From Salsuginibacillus kocurii DSM 18087 (GTDB lineage Bacteria; Bacillota; Bacilli; Bacillales; Marinococcaceae): a stretch of 64,000 nucleotides of DNA. The notes under the pieces were generated by a model, which was not told the origin of the DNA, ran no database searches, and saw nothing but the letters and a program-made list of their open reading frames with translations. The position numbers were made by a program, and so were the translations under genes. Shown here piece by piece: positions 38,683 through 47,084 of the stretch (its first letter is position 1; the number at the start of each line of letters is the position of its first letter). Location: contig NZ_KB898623.1 in NCBI RefSeq assembly GCF_000377705.1, positions 650,684-714,683 of the forward strand, written 5' to 3'.

Positions 38683-39060
38683 TCAATTTTTCTTATCAAA
38701 AAACAAGCCGTCGACGGTTGGGCCTTCGTACGGGTTTTTGTATTTTCGGCCGGTCACGCGTCGATTTTTCGTGCGGTTGTACTCACCACGAATCGTGAAG
38801 CGCTTGGCATTCATTTCCTCGTTGATTTCTTCATTCATGCGACCAATTTCTTCGGTGTAGCGCTGCCTTGTTTCCGGGTGCTCTTCATCGGCTCTACTGC
38901 CTTCTTGTTCAAGTTTTTCCATCAGGCGACCCCGCCGTTCCAGCAGCTGCTGGGTGCGGCGGATGTATTTTTCGCGTGCCGCCATGTCTTCCGGCAAATC
39001 CGCCGTCACATGCTGGTGGAGTTTTTTCGTCTGCAAATATAAGCGCTTGACCGGATCCAA
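38683..39060 (-). CDS. fliT: Flagellar export chaperone-like protein FliT
   Basis: 125 residues, helical and highly charged, last gene of fliD-fliS-fliT as in B. subtilis. FliT-type proteins bind the C-terminus of FliD before export. The C-terminal part (KYKNPYEGPTVDGLFFDKK) looks conserved-type. The start is a TTG three bases after the fliS stop, with GGGGGCG eight bases upstream, suggesting translational coupling. Assignment rests on position and composition more than on sequence motifs. Confidence 0.75.
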   Translation of the reverse strand: MDPVKRLYLQTKKLHQHVTADLPEDMAAREKYIRRTQQLLERRGRLMEKLEQEGSRADEEHPETRQRYTEEIGRMNEEINEEMNAKRFTIRGEYNRTKNRRVTGRKYKNPYEGPTVDGLFFDKKN

Positions 39061-39063
39061 GAC

Positions 39064-39474
39064 TTACACGCCCCCGCCGTATTTGCGCTTGCGCTCTTGT
39101 TGGATCACTTCTTTCCAGGTATCACGGAAACGAATGACGTACTGTTCTGCTTCATCTATAAAAGCTGGATCATTTTTTACATTGGCCTGGATCAGCTGAT
39201 AGTTGATGTATTCATACAACCGCGCCATATTTTCCGTTGTCTCATCTTCTACTTTAAGCGTAATCAACAGTTCGCTGATAATCGCCTGCGCGCGCTGCAA
39301 CGCTTCATTGCGTCCTTGCACATCTTTCTCATCCATGGCTTGACGGGCTCGCTTGGTAAATTTCAAGATCCCATTGTAAAGCATTAACGTTAATTCTCCA
39401 GGAGATGCGGTTGTTGCTGCATTTTGCTTATAAACGTTTGGCTGTGCGCCAAGATTCATGTTCGACATTGCCAT
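39064..39474 (-). CDS. fliS: Flagellin export chaperone FliS
   Basis: Binds flagellin and keeps it unpolymerised for type III export. About 136 residues; conserved VYKQNAATTASPGELTLMLY near the N-terminus and YEYINYQLIQANVKND in the middle. ATG at 39474 chosen with AAGGAAGGTGG eight bases upstream rather than the upstream GTG. Between fliD1 and fliT. Confidence 0.95.
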   Translation of the reverse strand: MAMSNMNLGAQPNVYKQNAATTASPGELTLMLYNGILKFTKRARQAMDEKDVQGRNEALQRAQAIISELLITLKVEDETTENMARLYEYINYQLIQANVKNDPAFIDEAEQYVIRFRDTWKEVIQQERKRKYGGGV

Positions 39475-39516
39475 CGTCGAATCCACCTTCCTTAACCTAT
39501 AAACTTAATCTATGTT

Positions 39517-41751
39517 TTAACCAAACATGGCGGAGTAGAACATATTGGCCTGTTCCTGCGCCTGGGCCATCGCCCGTTCCATCGCGCCAAACTCCCGCCA
39601 GTAGCGGTCTTCCAGCTGGTCAAAGCGCTGTTCCATCCGGGTCTCTTCTTCCTCTAAGCGATCAATGTTCCGGCCGAGCGCAAATTGATGATTCATGTTA
39701 TTTCCACGGAATCCACCAGCGCGCTCAGCTAAGTTGTCAATCGCACCATCCAATGTATCGCGCATGCGCCGGGCAAAGCCTTGCTCGCTTGCATCGTCGC
39801 CGTTTGCTGCAAATAAATGAAACACGCCATCTGGATCTTCATTAATTGCGCCTCGCAAGGCCTCTTCATCGATTTCCAGCTTACCGCGCTCCATATAATC
39901 ATTGCTAGTCGTAATTCCAATTTCCGACAAAATACGGAACGCTCCGTCTTCCCCACCTTCCACCGGAGTGTATAAATCGACACGCAGATTGGTCATAACT
40001 CCGCGCACGAGCGAGTCATTACGGATAACTCCGCTTTCCGCCCGCTCATCCCACAACTCAGCTTCGTGGTCGGTCAATTCGCGGCGCTGCTCATCCGTAA
40101 GCGGCGGATAGTCCCGGTGCTGCTGTTCCTGCAGGCGCCCATGCACATCCTCAAGCATCTCATTGTACTCTTCGACAAACCCTTCAATCGTCTCAAAGAT
40201 GTCGTCTGTCTGAATGGAAGTCTCCAGACGAACCGGCGCGCTCCCAGCTTCAAAGGTATCATTTAACGTCAGTTCCACATCACCGACTTCAAATGTATTT
40301 GACCGCCGCTCGGTTTCAAGTCCATTAATCGTAAATTGTGCATTGGCTGCACCTTGCAACCCATTATACACCAGTCTGCCCTGCTCATCTGTATGGCCAA
40401 CCACCTCGCCATCCACAATCAGCTCTTCATTAGCCAGCACACCATTCTCGTCACTCAGTACACCGGCAAAACCCCCGGCAGATGGTTCAAAGGTTACCTC
40501 TTCCGGAGCAGTACCAGAAGCCAATTCCCAATCCATTGCCGCGCCAGTGCCGTCAGCAATCACAAGCTCGTCATTCTCACCTGTAGCAAGCTCTGAGTTT
40601 TGCAAACCGAGAAAATCAGTAAACAACGCCCCGCTGAATTCAATTTCTTCCCCGGCTTCATTAAAAACACCAGTATCATTTCTCGTTACAGAAAGACGGT
40701 CTGAGTAGTCATCATAGAACGCGCTCACGCCGATATCAGCATCATTCAGACGATCAAGAACATCGTCGAAGGCATCATCCCCGCTTACGAGAAAGCGGGC
40801 TTCCTGCGGTTCCCCGTCTTCATTGTAGGTCGTGACGCTTCCAGCTGCATACTCTTCTGTGAACTGGACATGAACGTCTTCGGCCGTTGCTTCCCCGAGG
40901 ACCATCTCCCCGCTCTCAGCGTCGACAAACACATCGCCTGCGCCTAATTCAGCATCAGGATCGGTCACTACATTCAAAGCTGTGGTGCTGTCGCCAACAA
41001 ACACTTCCACGTTCTCTGCCACAATCCCGCCACGGGCAAGCTCTAGCTCTGTGCGTTCTTCGCGACCCTCAAAATGTTCAGAACCATGAGTTGCAATGCC
41101 TTGGATTTCAATTGTTTCATCACCGGGAGCTTCATGAAAAGTCAGTTCAAGCGCGCCATTCACAACCTGCGCACCAACTTGTCCTTCTTCAATGTCACTG
41201 CCATCAGTTACAACTTGAAGCGACAATCCATCCTGATCTACAACAAGCTCGTCCAGGCTGTCTTCATCCCAGGCTTCCCCATCTAACGTAATGACTTCAT
41301 TTGTTTCTCCGCTAATGGATTCACGAACTACGTACCCTTCCTGCCAGGCTTCCCCTTGCCAATCCTGGTCGGCAAACGAGGCATCAGGGTCAATCGATCC
41401 AGTGGTGGTTAATGATTGAGCGCTTGAAGCGGAGGCTTCCGAAGCAAGCTGGTCTACTGCTGAAATTGAATACGAAACATCAGAACTAGAACCAGTGACC
41501 TCAGCAGATACCCGATCGGCATCCGTCGAAGTTACATCGCGAGCCACCATATTCGAACGCATCATCACCGTATCAAACAAGTTTGTGCGAAGGTCATTGA
41601 ACTGCGTATTCACTTCACGATACGCATCAATTTTCAATTGTTCCAACGCCATGTCTTGTTCAATTCGTTCGAGCGGCTGCCGCTCCACCTGCATCAAATC
41701 GTTAACCATTGAATCAATGTCCATCCCCGAGGCAAAGCCTGCCATTCTCAT
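39517..41751 (-). CDS. fliD: Flagellar hook-associated protein 2 (cap), FliD copy 1, enlarged
   Basis: Caps the filament and folds incoming flagellin. 744 residues, much longer than B. subtilis FliD (about 500). N-terminal FliD_N (MRMAGFASGMDIDSMVNDLMQVERQP), a large acidic middle (about 110-500) that forms the exposed domains, C-terminal FliD_C with YTPVEGGEDGAFRILSEIGI and a terminal coiled coil QRFDQLEDRYWREFGAMERA. The extra length is all in the middle. A sigma-D promoter precedes it. A second fliD lies at 56.6-58.2 kb. Confidence 0.93.
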   Translation of the reverse strand: MRMAGFASGMDIDSMVNDLMQVERQPLERIEQDMALEQLKIDAYREVNTQFNDLRTNLFDTVMMRSNMVARDVTSTDADRVSAEVTGSSSDVSYSISAVDQLASEASASSAQSLTTTGSIDPDASFADQDWQGEAWQEGYVVRESISGETNEVITLDGEAWDEDSLDELVVDQDGLSLQVVTDGSDIEEGQVGAQVVNGALELTFHEAPGDETIEIQGIATHGSEHFEGREERTELELARGGIVAENVEVFVGDSTTALNVVTDPDAELGAGDVFVDAESGEMVLGEATAEDVHVQFTEEYAAGSVTTYNEDGEPQEARFLVSGDDAFDDVLDRLNDADIGVSAFYDDYSDRLSVTRNDTGVFNEAGEEIEFSGALFTDFLGLQNSELATGENDELVIADGTGAAMDWELASGTAPEEVTFEPSAGGFAGVLSDENGVLANEELIVDGEVVGHTDEQGRLVYNGLQGAANAQFTINGLETERRSNTFEVGDVELTLNDTFEAGSAPVRLETSIQTDDIFETIEGFVEEYNEMLEDVHGRLQEQQHRDYPPLTDEQRRELTDHEAELWDERAESGVIRNDSLVRGVMTNLRVDLYTPVEGGEDGAFRILSEIGITTSNDYMERGKLEIDEEALRGAINEDPDGVFHLFAANGDDASEQGFARRMRDTLDGAIDNLAERAGGFRGNNMNHQFALGRNIDRLEEEETRMEQRFDQLEDRYWREFGAMERAMAQAQEQANMFYSAMFG

Positions 41752-42057
41752 AACGGGTCACTTCCTTCATCTATATTCTTTTTTGGTTACTATCCAATTG
41801 TCTAAAACTTCTTTCCTACTTTTTATATCGGCTAGATGTTTCAAAACGTTTAGCCCGCCATGGAGGTTTTTGTCATCTTTTTAGAAAACATGCAAAAACC
41901 CTATGAGGAGCCTTTTGTATGTCCAGTGATAGCTATAACGGCCAGTAACGAAAATACGTTGCCCAATGGTTTTGAAAATATTAGCTTTAAAAACTGGTTG
42001 TCACCATTATTTAGTGTCTATAATAAAAGAAAATGATTGGGATCGGAGGGCATTAAA
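41752..42057. other. Divergent intergenic region fliD1 / HMCES gene
   Basis: About 305 bp. Holds the sigma-D promoter and, on the plus strand, TATAAT at 42019-42024 with TTGTCA 15 bases before it, a possible promoter for the rightward gene. Confidence 0.55.
41825..41852 (-). promoter_or_regulatory. Sigma-D promoter of fliD1-fliS-fliT
   Basis: Minus strand TAAA (41849-41852), 16 bases, GCCGATAT (41825-41832): a perfect -10 match to the Bacillus sigma-D consensus, about 75 bases before the fliD1 ATG. Confidence 0.88.
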
Positions 42058-42726
42058 ATGTGCGGACGCTTTACGCTAACCGTTGATTTGGAGCACCTTA
42101 TCGAACAGTTTACTATTGATGAAGTAACCATTGAAGAGTTCGAGGTAAGCTACAACATTGCCCCGTCGCAACAAGTCGTAGCTATCATTAATAACGGAGA
42201 AAATAACCGTCTGGGTAAACTGCGCTGGGGATTAATCCCTTTTTGGGCAAAAGACAAAAAGGTCGGATATAAAATGATCAACGCACGAGCTGAAACAGTC
42301 GCGGAGAAAACAAGCTTCAAACGTGCCTTAAAAAAACAGCGATGTATCATACCAGCAGACGCTTTTTATGAGTGGAAACAAGTCGATGGTCAAAAGCAGC
42401 CGTACCGAATACACCAATTAGATAACACTATCTTTGGGTTTGCAGGTCTGTGGGAAAAATGGACAGATGAGGACGGTACGGATATCTTCTCTTGCACGAT
42501 CATTACTACTAAGGCAAATGAATTCATGGCTGAGATTCACGGACGCATGCCGGTCATTTTACCGAAAAAGCACTACAAGGAGTGGTTACATCCAGCTACC
42601 CAAGACACTCATGACCTCCAGGAATTACTGCAACCAATTGAGTCTTCTAATTTGACCGCCCATGAAGTTTCAAGCGAAGTAAATAACCCCCGTAATAATT
42701 ATCAAGAGCTCATCAATCCTTTATAA
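42058..42726 (+). CDS. SOS-response-associated peptidase, HMCES/YedK family
   Basis: Shields abasic sites in single-stranded DNA by a covalent thiazolidine crosslink through Cys2. 222 residues starting MCGRFTL, so Cys2 becomes N-terminal after Met removal. Other family residues: YNIAPSQQ (Asn), the RWGLIPFWAKD segment, NARAETVAEK, FYEWK (Glu), and the EIHGRMPVIL His. ATG preceded by GGAGG eight bases away; seven upstream in-frame codons are excluded. It is the first gene of the accessory stretch and transcribed divergently from fliD1. Confidence 0.95.
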   Translation: MCGRFTLTVDLEHLIEQFTIDEVTIEEFEVSYNIAPSQQVVAIINNGENNRLGKLRWGLIPFWAKDKKVGYKMINARAETVAEKTSFKRALKKQRCIIPADAFYEWKQVDGQKQPYRIHQLDNTIFGFAGLWEKWTDEDGTDIFSCTIITTKANEFMAEIHGRMPVILPKKHYKEWLHPATQDTHDLQELLQPIESSNLTAHEVSSEVNNPRNNYQELINPL

Positions 42727-42794
42727 ATGAATGGATTTCATCATTCAAAATAAGATGTTAACCTCCGACTAATGAATGTGACCTTCACTTCAGA

Positions 42795-42905
42795 CGGACG
42801 CTTTCCCGAGGGCTTGTCTTCAGCTACCTTTTTCGAAAGTAAAACCATCGAAACAGTGGATCTTCAGACTGCGCTTTATCCTCTGGGAGTCGCCGTCTTA
42901 CGTTT
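42795..42905. repeat. Degenerate dispersed intergenic repeat
   Basis: Recognised by its outer arms GACGGACGCTTTCC and GGGAGTCGCCGTC, inner CTTCAGC and CTTCAGACTGCGCTTTATCC. A partly similar sequence is at 31105-31125. Confidence 0.4.
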
Positions 42906-43340
42906 CAGCCACTTTTGAAATGCCGTATAGTAAATAAAAATCAATAGATCGTATTCGTTTTATTGCTCATAAAACGTCATGATGAAATTGATTCAAATAA
43001 CGGTTAATTTATTTATGTATATCAAGTCATTTATTACTACCAGTCACCGCTATGGAGGCTGGGCTTTTACTTTTAATGAGTACGTACTTGCACAACCTTG
43101 CAGAGAGGGGGGATCAAAAAATTGACCATTTCACAGCTTCAACCGCCTAGTAAACGTCATTGAGGAACTGGTTGTCATACGATTAATTACAAGGAATTTA
43201 TAAACAAGTAAATAGGAGGCTGGTTATCCGTGCTACTTAACATTGAAAATACATTTGTGTTCTTACCTGCTGTTCACAAGTTTAATAGCCGTACATTTGG
43301 CATACCAACCATAAATGACTTAACAATACAAGTAGCACAC

Positions 43341-43373
43341 AAAAACGCACAGAACTTAAATCTGTGCGTTTTT
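43341..43373 (-). terminator. Bidirectional-looking intrinsic terminator of the SH3 gene
   Basis: Perfect 13-bp stem AAAAACGCACAGA / TCTGTGCGTTTTT with seven-base loop. Confidence 0.88.
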
Positions 43374-43426
43374 ACTCATAGTTTCTTCCTTTCTTCAACT
43401 AATGCATCCGTTAAAATCATTCTTAG

Positions 43427-43810
43427 TTAGTGTTCGTTCACTTCTTTTATGTTTTCTTTAGGAACCCAACCTTCTTCTGCATTAGCTCTCCTTTTTACCC
43501 ATACCCAACCATTTAGTTCCTTAATTTTTATTAGCTGTTCATCAATACTTACATCTAATTCTTTTGCAATATAATTCTCTAAAACCAGTCCCCGCTTATC
43601 TTGGATATGGATTATTTGTTTGGGAACCCACCCCTCTAGCTGATGTTTATCTTTCGTGTAACAATATATCCAGTTATTCCAACCCTCATTACCCTCATAC
43701 TTTTTGCCAACAATAACATCCTGCCCTTTTAACAGTATAATTGGATTGGGATAGTTGCTTGTATGTTGTTTAGTTACTTTATAGACATTGTTATTTCTTT
43801 TATCCTCCAA
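43427..43810 (-). CDS. Tandem SH3-like domain protein
   Basis: 127 residues with two SH3-type beta barrels: the first about 20-70 (NPIILLKGQDVIVGKKYEG ... EGWVPKQII), the second about 80-122 (QLIKIKELNGWVWVKRRA ... EGWVPKENI). No signal peptide or membrane segment, so a cytoplasmic ligand-binding role is more likely than wall binding. The start is TTG with GAGGTGG upstream. AT-rich, like its neighbours. Confidence 0.8.
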   Translation of the reverse strand: MEDKRNNNVYKVTKQHTSNYPNPIILLKGQDVIVGKKYEGNEGWNNWIYCYTKDKHQLEGWVPKQIIHIQDKRGLVLENYIAKELDVSIDEQLIKIKELNGWVWVKRRANAEEGWVPKENIKEVNEH

Positions 43811-43901
43811 AACTATCCACCTCTTTCTTTAAGTAAACTCTCCATTAGTTGAAAAGTGGCTCTTTTTTCTTACTTGCTCACCCACACCTACAACTAAAAT
43901 T

Positions 43902-45050
43902 TTATGACCCGCTAGAAAATTCCTTATTTGTTTCAACTAACGCATGTCGACGTTTATATAAATCCCATATTGCATTAGTTCCAAAGGCTACGAAGGGGAA
44001 GGCAGCTGAAAATAGAAACACGTATACTAATGAATAATTCGCAACCGGACTTAACAACATCGAGCCAACTCCCACTCCCATGTATGACATGAGACCAAAT
44101 ATGGCATATGCATCTGATTTTGCTTTAGTTTCTTTTACTACAGCAATTCGATTGTAAAACAGGTTCATAACCCCTCCATAGAAAAAACCGAAAATCATGG
44201 CACTTAGTATAAGCAAAAAATAGCCAGGAGATAAGATTAAAAGCAAATTACTACTGCTAATGAGTAAAAAGCTAATGGATAATAATAAGTTCTCACTTAT
44301 ATATTCTTTAAGTTTCAGCATAAAGATTTGAGATAAAATGAAAAAGCTCCAAAAGAAAAAATAAAAAATATCTATTCTTAGGCTTAATCCCTCTAAATAT
44401 AGGGGGAGAAAAGCAATAACTGCACCATAACTGATAGATGTTAACAGAAAAGTAACGTAACTGGGTAAGTACTGTATACTAAAGGCTTGCTTATTTAACG
44501 TATTAGCTCTAAGGGGCTTTCTCTTCCCATTGCGCTTTACTAAATAACTCACTGCCAGGGCAGACAAGGAGGAAATTAATAAAACGAGATAAACAAAAGT
44601 CCTTTCTGAATAAGTGTAATATAAAAAAACACCTAAGAAAGGAGCAACAGCAGAGGCTACGCCTAGAAAGGAATTATGAAAACCAATGACTTTTTTAGGA
44701 TTATCTCCCCTACTTGTAATGATTGTTAATAAAATGGGAGCCACAACCCCTACACCCATACCTAACGTTATAGCCCCGATATAGAAGGCTATAATAGATG
44801 TTGATTTAATAAAGAGTATCAAAAAACCTGTGCAATATAAGAAAAGCCCTACTTTAAGCAATAGGTACTCATCTACCTCGTATTTTAATAGAAAGATCCT
44901 AGAGACTAATAAAGCTAGCATGAACGTTGTTAACACATAACCCGAAGTGGCAGGGGATTGAGTCACTTCAACTACTAATAAAGGTAAAATGGCGGTCAAA
45001 AGGCTGAATAAGAAATTAAACGTAAAAACAATATACAATAATTTTTTCAT
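43902..45050 (-). CDS. MFS transporter, probable drug or metabolite efflux
   Basis: 382 residues, about 12 hydrophobic segments, major-facilitator fold. The loop between TM6 and TM7 is short and basic (VKRNGKRKPLRAN). It follows a tetR-type regulator on the same strand with a 193-bp gap; this arrangement suggests ligand-induced efflux. Substrate cannot be read from sequence. AT-rich composition suggests horizontal acquisition. Confidence 0.85.
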   Translation of the reverse strand: MKKLLYIVFTFNFLFSLLTAILPLLVVEVTQSPATSGYVLTTFMLALLVSRIFLLKYEVDEYLLLKVGLFLYCTGFLILFIKSTSIIAFYIGAITLGMGVGVVAPILLTIITSRGDNPKKVIGFHNSFLGVASAVAPFLGVFLYYTYSERTFVYLVLLISSLSALAVSYLVKRNGKRKPLRANTLNKQAFSIQYLPSYVTFLLTSISYGAVIAFLPLYLEGLSLRIDIFYFFFWSFFILSQIFMLKLKEYISENLLLSISFLLISSSNLLLILSPGYFLLILSAMIFGFFYGGVMNLFYNRIAVVKETKAKSDAYAIFGLMSYMGVGVGSMLLSPVANYSLVYVFLFSAAFPFVAFGTNAIWDLYKRRHALVETNKEFSSGS

Positions 45051-45243
45051 TTATTTTCGCTCCCATTTTTATGCAAACGCACTTTCTTTTTCATCAAACT
45101 TCACCACGATCCGCTTGTAGGCTTCAGCCATTTGTCTACAGATATAGAGGACAGTAATGTGTATCTCTTGGCAATGATCTTAACAACGTCCATACCTCTC
45201 TGTAGCAGAGGGAATTTCGGCTCTTGAACTTTCACGAACACAA

Positions 45244-45858
45244 CTAACCTCCGTTTTTAACACCTTTTATAACACTTTCAAGATAGTGATCTATAAGTGA
45301 TTCATGTTGAACCCAGGGGAAGTCTTTATACGTTATTAATAAAGAAGTAATGCCGTGCAATTGTCCCCATATCATTTGACTAATTAACCTTTCATCAGGA
45401 TGGATAAAATAGTTGCTTTCAGTTCCCTCCCTCACTAATGAAATGAGTATTTCAAAAGCCTTAGCTCTCTCATTTTCAACTCCCATTAAGGAGTCGTCTT
45501 TATCAATGTTGCTGATAAACATCAATTTATAATAATCTTTATGAGACAATCCAAATTCAATGTAAGCACTCAATATGCTTTTGAATTTGAGGTCAAAATG
45601 CTCCTTTTTATTGGTCTGATAGGTTGAGTCAAGAGTTTGATAAAACAACTCATACCCTTGTTTTAATAACTCGAATAACAATTCATTCTTATTTTTAAAG
45701 TAGTTGTAAATAGTTGTTGGGGAATATTCAATTTTATCTGCAATTTTTCGCATGGAAACATGTTCATATCCATAAAGAGAAAAAAGTTCTGTTGCTGCAT
45801 TAACGATTTGTTCCTTAATAAAAGCCTTTTCTCGATGTTTACGTTCTGAAATACTCAT
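45244..45858 (-). CDS. TetR/AcrR-family transcriptional regulator
   Basis: 204 residues. N-terminal HTH (about 15-60): IVNAATELFSLYGYEHVSMR then KIADKIEYSPTTIYNYFKNK, typical TetR recognition helix. C-terminal ligand/dimer domain with SLMGVENERAKAFEIL. ATG at 45858 has GAGGTG nine bases upstream. A tandem palindrome just upstream is the probable operator, and the MFS gene downstream is the probable target. Confidence 0.92.
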   Translation of the reverse strand: MSISERKHREKAFIKEQIVNAATELFSLYGYEHVSMRKIADKIEYSPTTIYNYFKNKNELLFELLKQGYELFYQTLDSTYQTNKKEHFDLKFKSILSAYIEFGLSHKDYYKLMFISNIDKDDSLMGVENERAKAFEILISLVREGTESNYFIHPDERLISQMIWGQLHGITSLLITYKDFPWVQHESLIDHYLESVIKGVKNGG

Positions 45859-45886
45859 GAATTTAATCACCTCAACAAAGATACGG

Positions 45887-45917
45887 TTAACATCGTTATT
45901 TAAATTAACGGTGTTAA
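45887..45917. promoter_or_regulatory. Candidate TetR operator: two TTAACNNNGTTAA palindromes
   Basis: TTAACATCGTTA and TTAACGGTGTTAA separated by TTTAAA; each is itself palindromic and the two form an 11-of-12 inverted repeat. About 30 bases upstream of the regulator's start codon. Confidence 0.7.
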
Positions 45918-45980
45918 TTTAAGGGTAAAATAACCATTTCTTTTTGTAAAGGAATATTTTTTCCATGTTTAAAAATGGTA

Positions 45981-46026
45981 CATCTCGTTACCACTATTGG
46001 AGTTTTCTTATCTTAGCCTCTCATCT
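45981..46026. repeat. 46-bp direct repeat, copy left of glp block
   Basis: Two mismatches against 51419-51464, same orientation, no gaps by eye. The copies bracket glpP-glpF-glpK-glpD. Confidence 0.85.
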
Positions 46027-46283
46027 AAGGTAAAGCTTGATGGAGCTATTCTTGAATATCGATAAGATTATTCTAATCATTAAAATCTTTAACTCTATTT
46101 AGTCAAGAAATCATTCATTTACAGTATAAATCTAATGAGAATAAACATTACGAGAATATCATGATTTTGGTTCTCATTTATCTTCCTCTCTTCGTGCTAA
46201 AGGAGTCATTTAAGAAAAGCTGATGGTTTTCTGTTTAGGTAAAACTGACAGAGATATGTGACCTTTTTTCTTCTTTGTTCTGC

Positions 46284-46289
46284 TATAAT
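46284..46289 (+). promoter_or_regulatory. glpP -10 element
   Basis: TATAAT with extended TGC in front, 40 bases before the glpP ATG. No good -35 seen. Its position rules out in-frame codons upstream of 46329 as the start. Confidence 0.6.
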
Positions 46290-46328
46290 ATCTTTTACAT
46301 GAGTTCACAGAAGAAAAAGGAGGAAAAC

Positions 46329-46883
46329 ATGCATTTCTCAAACTCAATGATTCTTCCAGCCATACGCGACTTGAAGGATCTGGATAAAGTCGCTCAAACA
46401 GATTATGAATACATCGTCCTATTAAATACTCATATCGGCCAGCTGAAATCCATCGTTAAGATGCTCCGCGATCACGATAAGAAAGTATTGCTGCACGCGG
46501 ATTTGGTACAGGGTTTAAAAAGCGATGAATACGGAGCACAATTTCTGTGCAGGGACATCAGGCCGGCAGGGTTAATATCAACGAGAAAAAATGTTTTGTT
46601 AACAGCTAAAAAAGCTAAGTTAATAACTGTCCAACGATTGTTCCTCCTCGATTCGATCGCTTTGGAGTCGAGCTATAATATGCTCGAGACCATACAGCCT
46701 GACTGCATCGAAGTGCTCCCGGGCATTATTCCGCATATTATTCAGGAAATTTATGAAAAAACAAATACGCCTATAATAGCTGGGGGACTCATCCGGACAG
46801 AAAACGAAGTTCAGACTGCGATTGATGCCGGGGCCACTGCTGTCTCAACGTCCAGAAAAGGGCTTTGGGACCGGGATTACTGA
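46329..46883 (+). CDS. glpP: Glycerol uptake operon antiterminator GlpP
   Basis: RNA-binding regulator that, with glycerol-3-phosphate, prevents termination in glp leaders. 184 residues, PF04309: ILPAIRDLKDLDK at the N-terminus, HADLVQGLKSDEYG, and the phosphate-binding-type ending CIEVLPGIIPHII, IIAGGLIRTENEVQTAIDAG, AVSTS. AAGGAGG precedes the ATG. It opens the glpP-F-K-D cluster. Confidence 0.95.
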   Translation: MHFSNSMILPAIRDLKDLDKVAQTDYEYIVLLNTHIGQLKSIVKMLRDHDKKVLLHADLVQGLKSDEYGAQFLCRDIRPAGLISTRKNVLLTAKKAKLITVQRLFLLDSIALESSYNMLETIQPDCIEVLPGIIPHIIQEIYEKTNTPIIAGGLIRTENEVQTAIDAGATAVSTSRKGLWDRDY

Positions 46884-46931
46884 CTTTAGTTAAATATCAG
46901 ACAATTAATTATTTTAATTGTCTCTATTTTG

Positions 46932-46960
46932 TTGACAACGCTTACATCCTCTGTTTTAAT
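46932..46960 (+). promoter_or_regulatory. glpFK promoter with overlapping cre-like site
   Basis: TTGACA (46932-46937), 17 bases, TTTAAT (46955-46960). TTGACAACGCTTACA (46932-46946) fits the CcpA cre consensus with one mismatch, so catabolite repression is likely. Confidence 0.7.
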
Positions 46961-46983
46961 ATAGAATAAGTTAATAATTTTTT

Positions 46984-47054
46984 CGTGGAGACTATGGAGA
47001 CCAACGGAAATTCACCTGGAGTGAGACTCTAGGGGAATTCTGTTGGTCTTTTTT
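46984..47054 (+). promoter_or_regulatory. GlpP-responsive leader terminator of glpFK
   Basis: TGGAGACTATGGAGA motif overlaps the 5' arm of a long terminator stem AGACCAACGG ... CTGTTGGTCT followed by TTTTTT. The motif is shared with the glpD leader and is the expected GlpP antitermination target. Confidence 0.82.
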
Positions 47055-47084
47055 GTCTTCGAAACTTTTAAAGGGGGAAAAGGA

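Larger units (their letters stand above)
42727..43426. other. Gene-free region with a degenerate intergenic repeat
   Basis: About 700 bp. 42795-42905 (GGACGCTTTCCCGAGGGC ... CTGGGAGTCGCCGTC) resembles a dispersed element common between genes in Bacillaceae; 43230-43430 has a 66-codon frame with no supporting features. Ends with the terminator listed next. Confidence 0.5.
45859..46328. other. Intergenic region between tetR and glpP (divergent)
   Basis: About 470 bp with the TetR operator candidate, one copy of a 46-bp direct repeat and the glpP promoter. No gene. Confidence 0.6.

Noticed and set aside
38090-38686. Two minus-strand frames (99 and 82 codons) over the 38-kb arrays
   Set aside because: Repeat-driven open frames without initiation signals.
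42795-42905. Insertion sequence
   Set aside because: No transposase frame; only a short degenerate dispersed repeat.
43230-43430. 66-codon plus-strand gene
   Set aside because: Runs through the terminator of the SH3 gene; no family features.
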